A DNA stretch of 64,000 nt, taken from Polytrichum commune. Its lineage: Eukaryota > Streptophyta > Polytrichopsida > Polytrichales > Polytrichaceae. The DNA lies in the NCBI GenBank assembly GCA_950295325.1, contig OX485808.1, forward strand, positions 21,224,527-21,288,526. Reading direction: 5' to 3'. A program made the translations under genes and the position numbers. Positions within the stretch are counted from its first letter, which is position 1. Each line of letters starts with the position of its first letter. The notes under the pieces are model-generated. The model worked only from the letters and a program-made list of their open reading frames with translations. It did not search any database and was not told the origin of the DNA. Below, in pieces: positions 1 to 10,700 of this stretch.

Positions 1-180
1 TTAAACACTTTCAATCCATTGCTGATTTTTATTATAATAATCCAAACCAATACATGTCATTTATTGACATCCTTATACATGTGGTTACAACCAACACTTG
101 CACAACTACTCACATTCCACAACACCAACAAGTTCAAGTAGGTGCATAACCTCATTATACATATATGTAGGTGTCATAAT
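1..180. repeat. Partial duplicate of the 3' end of the SWIM-finger pseudogene
   Basis: This stretch matches positions about 577-765 with scattered substitutions and small indels. The shared landmarks are the run ATTATAATAAT (31-41 and 607-617), CATGTCATTTATTGACAT, and AGTTCAAGTA (131-140 and 717-726). In the second location the sequence is the end of the minus-strand SWIM gene and its downstream flank, so 1-180 is a copy of that gene end. A further shared block, TGTGAA-CA-TCAAACCGCTCACGG, lies at 181-205 and 511-535. The remainder of 181-576 holds no gene I can recognise. Confidence 0.7.
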
Positions 181-681
181 TGTGAACCACTCAAACCGCT
201 CACGGGCTGAGTTAAGGCCCACAATCTACAAAATCAAGGAAATTAGATATTAGAAATAGTCAATATGTACGTAGCTACTAGGTTTTGAGACATCCGCCTG
301 TAGATGCGAGTTGTGTAAGAGACTGGTATTAGGTCTGGATCAACCCGGGTTTGAATCCGGTTGGTTACATTGACTGGTGCTATCCCAAATTGAGCTAATG
401 ATAAAGTAGGAATAATCTATAGGTGGATACCAAGAAGAGGTTACTACGCGGATGTGTGTAGAATCTTCTCGATTATTTTTTATTTTTAGAAACTTGTTAT
501 TATTTATCCGTGTGAATCAATCAAACCGCTCACGGTTGGATCGTAGTCTAAATAGAATTGAAGTTACTGAATGATTTGAAATATTTTCAGTCCACATCTA
601 ATTTTTATTATAATAATCTAAACCAAAACATGTCATTTATTGACATTCAAATATATGTTGCTTAATAGAACACTTGCAATA

Positions 682-2480
682 CTACTCACATTCTACAATA
701 TCAGAAAGTTCAAGTAGTCGCATGACCTCATTATAGGTATATGTAGGTGCATGAATGAACTTGTCACTCTCGTAATCCACCTTGCACAAAAATCTAAACA
801 CATAATAAAGATGTTTACAATATACCCATTTTCCTTTTTTTCTCGATGCATGAGATGACATTTTCGTGAAATCCAGGCATGTGCAATGCGAGATGTCGCC
901 AATTGTGACATGGTAGGTGATATCATGCTTGAAGACAATGTTGATTGTCACTCCAAAGCCCGGATATGGAATGGCAGTGACCCCAACCTCATAGTAATCT
1001 TCCATGAGTCCGGTGCTCTCCCATTTGTTTTTGTGATCCACCAGCGGTGCTGTTGGATTACGACGCACTGTCTTCCCAAACCTGAATGTAGGGTGGACGT
1101 CCGCGTTTGGTAGCATACAAAAATACGAGCGAGGGTTGGGAAGAGTTGCGATTGTTGAAAACCTACGACGAGGGGACAATGCCTCCCTTTGCTGTAGTTG
1201 AAATTCAACATCTTCAAGTACCAGAACCTCCTCTCTCGATAGATTGATACCTATCTTCACCGGCCACGTGTTGGGTACTATAGGCCAATCCAACAAATAT
1301 TTCTTCTTACTGCCACTCACACAACGCTTGATATCGTAAAGGCAAAACCAAAATTCATACTCCACATTGTTGGGAGAGCAAAATTCCTTCCTGAGCCCTT
1401 TGTATGTTGGAGCATGTGTGCCATGTTTCTCAATCCCGACTTTGGTATTGCACATAGTCCCTGTAATGGCCTGTAGTGCCCAACATCGTTTGGCTGAGTT
1501 GGGTGGCAATCTTGTAATGTGCCACTTAGAAGCAAGACAATCAGTCTCTAACACAGATGTGGTATGAGCCACACCATGAATTACAGAATTCACTGATTCC
1601 TCTATGCGTTGACGAGTTGCTCGGGTGTTGGGACGAGGAATGAAATAGTTCACTTTGTCGGGTCGATGAGAGTCACAATCAACACCCGGTGATAGGTTGA
1701 GTTTGGTGGATCCAAAGAACTCTGACCCTTTCAATGTACAATATCTAGTGTTGACGTCTTATGCCCCTAGATAAGACTTCATGGCATCAGCCAACATTTT
1801 TGGATCTCCACACCTGGCAGCCGCTTTGAGTTTCAAGGATGCCGAATCAAGACCTTCACCATCAAACCCCCTTTCAACCATGTCCGGTAATTTGCAATTT
1901 GCATGAAGGCACGGATCATGTCATCCACTGTAGCTTTATATAAACAAGTCATCTTGTTGCCGGACTATTGGAGTCATTTTTTGTGTACAGTCTCTGTAAG
2001 GTTGCATGTTAGCATTTCCGCATGTTGTTCTATTGTCATATCCTATGAACAACACACACATATGAGAATAATAAAAATATAAGATATATATAATAATGGA
2101 AGAAAAATGAATGACATTGAATAATGAATTTTGATATGTACTTACAAATAGCATATGACCACCCCATTGTTTGTAACGAAAGTGCCAAAAATCCAACCAC
2201 TCTGAAAGACTAAGGATGCCTTCTTCCGAGGCAGATCCAGATGACAACCACCAAGAACGAATCACATGATACTTAGTCTCGGCATCGTCCATTGTTTTCA
2301 CGTCTTTGTAATCCTTGCATATTTGCTTGTATTGAAACTACAAGGATGGTTTGATATATTTTTGGGTCACCTTATCCAAGCTCGTAGACCAATGGAAAAG
2401 ACATGTACGCTCACATGCAACCATGGAGAAATACACCACACAATATGAAAAAGAAGAACTATCTTCTGAGGCGCAGATGC
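682..2480 (-). pseudogene. Decayed MULE-like transposase with SWIM zinc finger
   Basis: Read right to left. The upstream part (about 2480-2310) carries a CLFHWSTSLDK-like segment, resembling the C-x2-HW stretch of MULE-type transposase domains. An open exon follows at 2301-2153, containing WWLSSGS and FWHFRYKQWGGH, and ends at a GTAAGT donor. The next exon resumes after an AG near 2046. A frameshift lies in the G-run near 1868 and an in-frame TAA near 1760. The last 350 codons (1734-682) are open but have no good ATG. They end with a SWIM finger: CTC, a long spacer, then CKH (about residues 285-310). Family knowledge: SWIM fingers are common at the C-terminus of MULE/FAR1-type transposases. 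The catalytic core is not recognisable here. The identification rests on the finger and the HW segment only. Confidence 0.55.
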
Positions 2481-2879
2481 AGGTAGATTGTACGAACGAA
2501 ATCGTAAGAAAATAACTTTAAAATCAAAATAAATTAGGAGGTATGTAATGTATACTATATTGTGCATGCCGAGAATACGATTCCAACGGTATATAGCATG
2601 AACAAAATGATTTTGTTTTGCATGTTTTAGAACCAAAAAACAATTAGAGCATCTTAGATTCTTCTAAAATCTTCCAAAAATGAAGATTTTATGCAGGAAA
2701 TCTAACTATATTAATTTCAATAGACTTTGACGATTTATGTAAAATTGATATCATTTCCAAAAATTCTGAAAACTTTTGGAATGAATGGCAAGGCTATAAT
2801 CTATGCACTTGATTTTTTTCGGAAATAAATTAGAATATTTGAAAACGTTATAGCAACTCTGGAAAGTGACTCAAATCAA

Positions 2880-3420
2880 GGTGTATTTCTCTTCCAAATG
2901 GGTAGCCGTTAACGGCCATTCTTTTTATGATGCCAACTTCTGTATTCTAGTTTAGGGTGGCCGTCAACAACCACCCTTTGTATCATGCTAACTTCTATTT
3001 TCTAGTTTAGTGTATCCCTTATTGGGTTTCAGTCTTCATTTAACAACATAATTTCTTTGAAATAAAATCACATATATACATATATTTCTTATGTTTGTTT
3101 CATCTAAAAGTGTGGCCGTTAACGGCCACCCTTGGTTGCATCTCAGATTTATTGGTATATGTGTTTCTTTTTTCATGTATACACTCATTTCCACCCTTAT
3201 TGAAATTTCATATTCTTTTCTATATATGTTTCTTTCTTCATGTATACACTCATTTCTTTCATTATTTTTCCTCCAACAAGGATGGCCGTTAACGGCCAGC
3301 CTTATTGAAATTTTATTTTATTTTTTATATGTGTTTCTTTCGTCATATATACATTTATTTCCTTAATGTTTTGTCCTCCAACAAGGGTGGCCGTTAACGG
3401 CCATCCTTATTGAAATTTCA
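2880..3420. repeat. Array of TGGCCGTTAACGGCCA palindromes in a degenerate tandem repeat
   Basis: A 16-18 bp palindrome recurs at 2903-2918 (one mismatch), 2955-2975 (degenerate), 3112-3129 (perfect, GTGGCCGTTAACGGCCAC), 3283-3298 and 3388-3403. The last two lie exactly 105 bp apart in a repeat unit that also contains CCTCCAACAAGG before, and CCTTATTGAAATTT after, the palindrome. A partial unit without the palindrome sits near 3190-3250 (CCACCCTTATTGAAATTTC). The palindrome has GTTAAC (HpaI-type) at its centre. The array lies between a minus-strand gene (ending upstream at about 2.5 kb) and a plus-strand gene starting at 3579. Confidence 0.85.
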
Positions 3421-3578
3421 AATTTTTTTGCATATGTGGTTTTCTCTTATATATACTCTCACTTTCATAAAAGTTTTTGTATATTATTTTAGTTTGCATA
3501 TGTGATTTCTTTCATATGTATATATTTCTTTTAATTTATTTTTATCTTTCATATGGATGATATTTTTGTGCTTTAGAT

Positions 3579-5240
3579 ATGGAAGTTGTACCTCTTTGTG
3601 AAGATCAATTGGAATCGCAATTGCATACATTTTTTAAGAAAGAAACTGTCAACACATTTTCCCGTCTTGAACGGTTGAGGTATCAACCAAGAGCAAAATC
3701 AAAATTCAACATTCCACTATGTCGAATGGTTGCATTGCCTGTTGTTAGGTCTTTTTTGAAAAATAACATTATGAACATAGCTGCATATTTTTTTGCTTGT
3801 GGTTATATGGAGGGCAATGGAATTTTTTTCGTGGCCTTGGAAAACAATGAGGGGAAAATAATAGATGTTACCGATAATATTATTAAATTATGGAGTGAAA
3901 ATTGGGTACGAACAAATGATGCATTTGAAAAAATATTGCAAACTGATGAGGACGTCAAAGTTTTGTCTGGCAAAATGTTCATCGTGTGGAATAGAATCCA
4001 CCGTTTGCAAGCATGGTTGCCCATTATTAATCAAGATCATACACATGATCATGCTTGACATTATGTTGTTGAAAGTATTATTTTGGATGTCAAGGGAGAT
4101 ATTGCTACCATGTTGGCAGCTTTACATGAAGTGGTAATTCCTTCATTCTTCTCTTTTTATTTGTTCGGTTGATTTGGTTTTCTTTTAAGTTTATTTTTTT
4201 ATTATATGTTTTTTTCCTTAGCTTATCATTGGTTGTTTTATTTTGTCATGAGAAACCAAAAATTCCATGTTTGTACGAATCTTGTTCATAAGCTTTTCCG
4301 CATTCAAAGCATTGCTGGACAACCACTTTCATATTTTAAAAAAGTTGTCTCCAAAGAAGATCTTACTGCCGCTGATGCCAAACAAAAATCCAAATATAGG
4401 ACTTGGTTCCCTTTGACTGTTGAGGCTCTTAATGAATTTCTATATTAGGTTATTTTTCTAAAGTATTAGTTTTTCACATATTTTTTTTTCTTATATATAT
4501 ATTTTTTGAATTTTTTTTTCTACAAATATATGTTTTATTACATCTTATTTTTATTGTGTGTGATTTATCATACTATTATATGTTTTTTTCCTTGGTGTAG
4601 CTAGAGTTGGGAGATGTTGCTGCTACTGCTCAAAGAAAATATTATGAAAAATACCCTGATTCTACACATTGGACTTCAAGTGCAGTGGATGAATTTGTTT
4701 CCGAAGCTGTGGAGAGGGTGAGATTGACTTCCCATTTGGAACTAAAGAAACAACTTCCCATTGTAGATCCTAGACATTCTCCTATAATCTTAGAGCAGGT
4801 GAAGTCTCATTATGAAACTCACGATGAGAATCCTGAGATGACTCAAGAAAAACTTTGGATGTTAGCAACTTCGGCAATGGATACATCTATGAAGATTAAG
4901 TGGCTTGAGAGGTGGAACAATTCACCTACTCTTCGTGAGGCTCTCAAGTTTCCGAAACCAAAATTCAATGATATAGAGTTTCCTAAGTGACTTGATAAAG
5001 CTACTTGGTGGGCTCAGGTGATAATTTTTTGTCTATATTTTTTGAAAAAATTTATTTTTTCAATCATTCAATTTTTCTAATCTTTATTTTGTATTTGGTA
5101 GTTGGCTATTGAGACCGAGAAGCTCTTTGATGCTACTGTGGCTAATATACATGTGTGTATCAACTATCTTCCAGATGGTATGGATCCTTTGCCCACTATT
5201 TTTTATTTTTGATATTTGATTTCCAAGAACTTCAACAATT
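3579..5240 (+). pseudogene. Multi-exon gene of unknown family with in-frame stops
   Basis: The first exon, from ATG 3579 to a donor at 4134, is 185 codons with one in-frame TGA at 4056-4058. A second coding block ends at TAG 4446-4448, directly before a GT. The third exon, 4601-5017, begins after a CCTTGGTGTAG acceptor and encodes a charged helical protein with a TGA at 4988-4990; it ends at CAG/GTGATA. A fourth begins at 5102 after TTTGGTAG. Exons 1, 3 and 4 keep the same phase across their junctions, so the model is coherent even though each of the three main exons holds one stop. The start of exon 2 is unclear. I recognise no domain. It may be an accessory gene of a transposon or a decayed host gene. 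Confidence 0.5.
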
Positions 5241-5817
5241 TAAACCTACTACCCAATTTATATCTACAATTCACTTTTGTTGTTCTTTATATTTTGGACT
5301 TCGTAAATGTCACCCTCATGATGGTGTTATGATGTATTCAAATTTTACATTGATGTGTATTATAGTGAGACATTCTAACATGCTACACTTGTTTTCAACA
5401 TGAGTTTGCTTACACATTGTCTCCAATTACATTATTATTATCTCAACAGTTGAATGTATATTAGTTCATTTTTTATACAAAATTGTTATAGCAACATTCT
5501 CATTTGTTGTTCATTTGGACTATAGACCCTTACATGTAATTCCACAATCATAGGCCACCAACGGATTTACAAACCATAACCGGGAAAAAATTGAAGGCTC
5601 ACAGGTTCACACTCGCATGCTCACATACTAGCAACCCCGAGTCGTGTACATATTGGTATTTTTCATTGCTCACTACTTGCAATCTAGCATTCATATTGTT
5701 TGTCCTCCCCAATCTTCTTATTATTGAACCCTAAAAAATTGTTTCTTTAGGCCACGGTTATAGGATACTAGGGTTCCTATTACCAAATATTTTGTTTTCT
5801 TCACCGCTCACAAATTA
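5241..5817. other. No gene seen
   Basis: AT-rich flank between the decayed gene and the 14-bp satellite. Short open frames only, none with recognisable content. Confidence 0.6.
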
Positions 5818-6147
5818 CCGCTCATCGCTCACCGCTCATCGCTCACCGCTCATCGCTCACCGCTCATCGCTCACCGCTCATCGCTCACCGCTCATCGCTC
5901 ACCGCTCATCGCTCACCGCTCATCGCTCACCGCTCATCGCTCACCGCTCATCGCTCACCGCTCATCGCTCACCGCTCATCGCTCACCGCTCATCGCTCAC
6001 CGCTCATCGCTCACCGCTCATCGCTCACCGCTCATCGCTCACCGCTCATCGCTCACCGCTCATCGCTCACCGCTCATCGCTCACCGCTCATCGCTCACCG
6101 CTCATCGCTCACCGCTCATCGCTCACCGCTCATCGCTCACCGCTCAC
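5818..6147. repeat. 14-bp tandem repeat (about 23.5 copies)
   Basis: The unit CCGCTCATCGCTCA is repeated head to tail with almost no variation over 330 bp. It is itself two related 7-mers (CGCTCAT and CGCTCAC). Because 14 is not a multiple of 3, a long open frame here reads as a 14-residue repeat (SSLTAHRSPLIAHR) and is an artefact of the repeat. The array ends abruptly beside an imperfect inverted repeat, GATAGCAC ... GTGCTATC, at 6150-6174. Confidence 0.97.
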
Positions 6148-7025
6148 AAGATAGCACTCCCCGGGGTGCTATCTACAACATTTGGCGGACCTGCAGTTCC
6201 CGAAACTGGAGGGGTAGGCGCAATTGGCTGGGTATTATGTGCTACAGTGGAAACTGGAGAACAACGAATGTTCTCAGCTCTGGGGGTGCTATCTACAACA
6301 GGGATTGACTGAGGGGTGCTCAATGTGCATTCGGGTGGGACAACAGCAGGATCACTGGCGGTTGGCTGAGGGTTGGCGGCAGAAGGAGAGACAGGAGGAA
6401 TTAAGCATCGAGGGGGTAGAGGACATCTAATCGGCGTTCCAGTTACTAGTCCTGAATTGCTCTCTGAACGCAGAACTCTACCGCTCACTAATGGATTCTC
6501 ATGCAACAATGGGCTGGTGGGAGATAGATAGAAGTTGATGTGCACACCACCTGAGGGAGAAAGTGGTGGTGTGCACACCGTGTCTGGCACAGTCTTCACA
6601 CCACAGGTTTCGTCATTTCTAACCTCTTTTTCTGCCACAGGTTTGCTGGCTTGAGCTCCATCATCTGCTGCCGCCTTCAATGCATCCACCATAGCCAGAG
6701 CTTCGGCTACCGCATTCTTCACCGTCGCTCTTATTCCATGTCCCCGCCCACCTCCCCGCCCACCTACTACTGACGAAATCGCCTTTCCATTGCGCAATAC
6801 CTTCAGCGGGGATTCCTTAAATTTTTTCCTTCTCCGGGGTAAAGGACTTCCAGATCCGGAGGCATCTTGAATGTGATCTTGACTCTTGAAATTGCGCGCT
6901 ACACTGTCATCTGGACCTTTGGCGGGGGCGGACTTGGGCCCTTGAATTCTCTTCGCGTTGATGTGGGGTGCGGTGTCCGACTCCACCAACTTCTGCTTTC
7001 GTTTTCCAGGTTTGGTAAGCGCCAT
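6144..7025 (-). CDS. Hypothetical low-complexity basic protein, 293 aa
   Basis: Open from ATG at 7025 to a stop next to the 14-bp satellite. The N-terminal half is rich in Lys and Arg (KPGKRKQK near residue 6; PRRRKKFK near 64-71) with a GGRGGGRG stretch near 90. The C-terminal half is rich in Pro, Ser and Thr and contains two VVDSTP copies, reflecting a repeated GGGGTGCTATCTACAACA in the DNA (about 6159 and 6283). No conserved domain is recognised. The basic clusters could serve as nuclear localisation signals, but that is inference. It may be an exon of a larger gene or a transposon accessory ORF. It lies upstream of, and divergent from, the CACTA transposase. Confidence 0.35.
   Translation of the reverse strand: MALTKPGKRKQKLVESDTAPHINAKRIQGPKSAPAKGPDDSVARNFKSQDHIQDASGSGSPLPRRRKKFKESPLKVLRNGKAISSVVGGRGGGRGHGIRATVKNAVAEALAMVDALKAAADDGAQASKPVAEKEVRNDETCGVKTVPDTVCTPPLSPSGGVHINFYLSPTSPLLHENPLVSGRVLRSESNSGLVTGTPIRCPLPPRCLIPPVSPSAANPQPTASDPAVVPPECTLSTPQSIPVVDSTPRAENIRCSPVSTVAHNTQPIAPTPPVSGTAGPPNVVDSTPGSAIL
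6540..6576. repeat. Perfect 12-bp inverted repeat
   Basis: GTGCACACCACC at 6540-6551 is matched by GGTGGTGTGCAC at 6565-6576, with a 13-bp loop. It lies inside the hypothetical ORF and could form a stable hairpin in DNA or RNA. Confidence 0.85.
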
Positions 7026-7099
7026 CTAAGAAGACATTATGTTCCACAAAATGCGCAGTTAGAGCGGTAGAAACCAACAACAAAAAACATGTAAACAAT

Positions 7100-7770
7100 A
7101 CAGTACTAGAGTTTCAGAACTTTACATTTTTTAGGGTGGTTGACCTTCAACGATCTGTTGCCGATGTGAATGAGCGCCTGCCTTTTCTCCGGACGTGTGA
7201 GCTGCTATACAATGGCGCAATGCCTTGCGATCCTGTCAATGTCGCTAGGAGCGTAAAACAAAAAAGACGAATGCAAGAAGGCAACGAAGCAGAATTGGGA
7301 GAAGACGCCAGGGTTTAGGGTTTTGCAAATTCCACGCTGGCTCACGGTGGGAGGGTTTTACACTGAGGTGGCAACAATTTTGTTAACATGTCAGATTTTA
7401 GTTCCGAGGTGGCAGACGTATGTTCAGAGGTGGCAGGGTTGAAAAGTCCTAGTTGGCAAAACTCTGTTTTGTGGATGGGTCACCTGTGTGACGTGGCAAT
7501 TTTGAAAAATGAGGTGGTAGGGGTGGTGTGATGTGGAGGGGTCAATTCCGTCCGACGGCAGAGTTTAATGGGGACGTACAGATTTACATGATTGGCCCCA
7601 GTTGAGGAGGTTGATGATCACTCATTTGATTTGGTAGAGTACTCATGTGATTGCAAAATCATATGGCCTATGTGGTCAAATATAGATTGTAGATGACATT
7701 GGGACATTTACATCTAAACTAATACAATGTCTTAAAAAATGTATGGTTAGGGCTCCACGTCTGATTAAGC
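7100..7770. other. Non-coding flank with repeated GAGGTGGCA motif
   Basis: No convincing gene. The motif GAGGTGGCA or a close variant recurs near 7363, 7402, 7427 and 7513, and a TTTAGGGTTT telo-box-like sequence lies near 7315. The stretch could be promoter DNA for either neighbour. No TATA box was chosen. Confidence 0.4.
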
Positions 7771-7771
7771 A

Positions 7772-10700
7772 ATATGCCTCGGCGGAAAAAAGGTTGTTGA
7801 TTTTGAAACTGTGAACCTTGTTGACCAAGTGGTGTTAGACCCCTTTCCACAACTTAATGTACGGAGAACCAGGCGTAGAAATACCATAGGAGCAGAGAGT
7901 GATGGACAATTGGGAGAGGGAATTGAACTAGATTTTCACAATATATGCCCTTGCATGTCATGTGCGGAATTTCCAAGACCCACGGTTAGACTCATGTCCG
8001 TGATTGGAAGACATTTGATGACGCGGCCAATAGCACCAAAATATGAGGTACATTGCATACACCTGGTTGTTTTTTCCTTATCCTTTAATTATTTCCTTCA
8101 ATACATGATTTCCTATGTCCCTATAATTGCATGGTACTCATTAGGAATGCATCATTACATGGAGATGGTCCTTCCTGGCATAGTTGTCTTACTTTCTATA
8201 TTTTTCAAAGTATACAAATTTCCACATTATGTGATGGGGCCCATTAAGGGTTAGGTACTAACCAACCAGAAAATTCATGGCTCAGGCTTTCTATAGAGCA
8301 GGGTTGGGTGAGGTTGGAGAATTGGGTGGAGGACCTAATTTTATAGAGGCTCCAGAAACTTGCCCCACATTTGATGACGTGGCCAATGTGAATACATCAA
8401 AAGGGTTGGATGAGGGTGAACACCCTGACATAGTCATGGCTGATTTTATTCTGGACCACTTTGGCACTGCACCAAGACCACGTAACTCTGAATCACCAAC
8501 ACACGAGGGAGAAGGGATAACCAACTTGGAAAAGGAGGCCTCAACACCCATATTTAATGGAGCGTCCACAAACCGATTAGCGTTCATAATGATATTCCTC
8601 AAAATTCAAGCCAAACATCTAGGCATGACGAATGTTTGTTTGGATGATGTTTTACAAGCTATTAATGACCATGTGATCAACAAAAACCTTGAGTCCAGAA
8701 TACCACGAACCCGGGTGGAAGCAAGGCGTGTGGTGTCCGAAATTGGGCTGGATTACAGTACAATTGACGCATGTCCATGTGATTACTTTCTGTATTATGG
8801 CGCAATTGACTCAACATTGAACGCTTGCCCCAAGTGTAACAGATCACGGTACAAGGAAGGACTTGTAAGCAAGAAAGTACCAAGAAAGGTAAGTTTTAAA
8901 CCCAACAGTGTGCTTTATGGGTTTTTAACACTAACCCTAAACTTTAGAATATCACATAGCAGTTGTAATTTTGTCTTACGTGGTGTTTGAAAACTAAGTC
9001 AATTGCTTTCCTACATGTGTGAAAATAGAGGATGCACTACTTTCCAATGACGCCAAGGATACAATCGATATATCGTAGCCCTTCACTCGCGCGATTGATG
9101 ACGCACCACTATGACCATGCTAGCAAGGATGGTGTAATGAGGATCCCATCTGATAGCAAAGCATGGAAGCACATGACAGAAAAATATCCCCTACAGTTAG
9201 GGAACAAGTTGGGGAATGTTTTCCTAGGGTTTGCAACCGACGGGGTAAACCCGTGGGGCAACAATGGCACGAGCCATTCCACATGGCCCATCATGTTGGT
9301 GAATCTTAACATTCCACCATGGCTAGCTATTAAGGCAAGCCACATAATTTTGAGTGCCATTATACCAGGTACTATATTTGATAATGCAGCCATTGCCCTT
9401 TTTACCTGCAAGTGTATCAGTGGTTAGCGGCGAAGTCTAATCTAAATTGGAGTGAGGACAATCTTGCTAAAATAAGGTCTGATGATATTCACTGGTTTTA
9501 GGGTTTAAACATCTTGTATCTCTAATTGAAGCATGTGGTCTGTATCCAATGAAGGGAAGAAAAAGGTGAAGGACTTTAATGTGTATCTCCGGCCACTCAT
9601 CGATGAAATGAAAAATCTATGGGAGCATGGAGCAAGAGTGACTGATATGTCTATTGCAAATGAGGCAGAGCGTTCATATGTAGCAAGAGCGGTGTTGATG
9701 TGGACCATGCACGATTATCCTGGTTACAGTATCGCATCATCACTGCAAATGCAAGGCTATTATGCATGCCCCCCATGCGGTGTCGTGGAGAGAGGGGTCC
9801 GCTTTAGGAAAGCACGGGGCTTCTGGCTGCAACTGGTTTCGCTCGCCGGACCGTCGAATCTTCAATTGTCCTCAAAACTTCCTCAATCTTTCAAATCTTT
9901 ACAAAACAAATCTATCAATAAGTCTTACTCTCTCAAAGGATTGTTGCCAACAAAGACTTGTCCGTCTTTTTGTGGACGGTCGAAGTCTCAGCTCTTTCTA
10001 TGCAAGAGCTAGCAAACTTCCCTCCACTCAAACTAGCACAACTTTGTTTTCGCTCACTCTCCTTCAAGCATGTAAACACTCAAGATAAAACAATCACATG
10101 AAAACTCAATTGCATATTTTATTTCAAGTTTTCTTCTCCAAAAAACACACACAACAACCCTCGAGCTTTCAACAACAAAAAACTTGTCTCTCCCCACTCT
10201 CTTCTCCTCAACCACATATATGAGATAAGGCCTCAAATCCTCCTCTTATCCTCATCATGTGATTTCTAATTATCCATTGGTCTAAAGATAAACTAAGGAT
10301 AAAACTAGAAATAAGGCTAAAAGGGTAATAAGAATAAACTAAGAGTAAAAAAGATAGATAAAAATAAAAAAGATAAACTAAAAGTTACTAAGAATAACTA
10401 TGAGTAACAAAAAGGTAATCTAATTCTACTCCCTTTTACTTTCCTCCTTCATCTCCAAGTGAAGGAATCACCATGAAATACAAAATACGTACACATGTAA
10501 ATAATGTACGTATTTACATTACGACAGCGGTCCAGAAGAAGTTCCATCATATGGCACAGTGCATCTAGGGAAGACCATATACCATGGTCACCGCAAGTTC
10601 TTAGCTAGAGGTCACAAGTGGAGACATCAACGATATAAGAAAAAATTCAATGGTAAAATGGAACCAAGTCTAGGGCCACCAGAGAGGTGGAGTGGTTGGC

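Noticed and set aside
300-380. GGGTTTGAATCC resembling a polymerase III B box
   Set aside because: No convincing A box, tail or target duplication, so not called a tRNA or SINE.
5671-5681. CACTACTTGCA as possible left end of the CACTA element
   Set aside because: Only 8 of 11 bases match the right end and the preceding three bases do not give the TAC duplication.
5792-6154. Repetitive open frame of 120 codons over the 14-bp satellite
   Set aside because: It is produced by the repeat itself; the unit has no stop in any phase. No start context or homologue.
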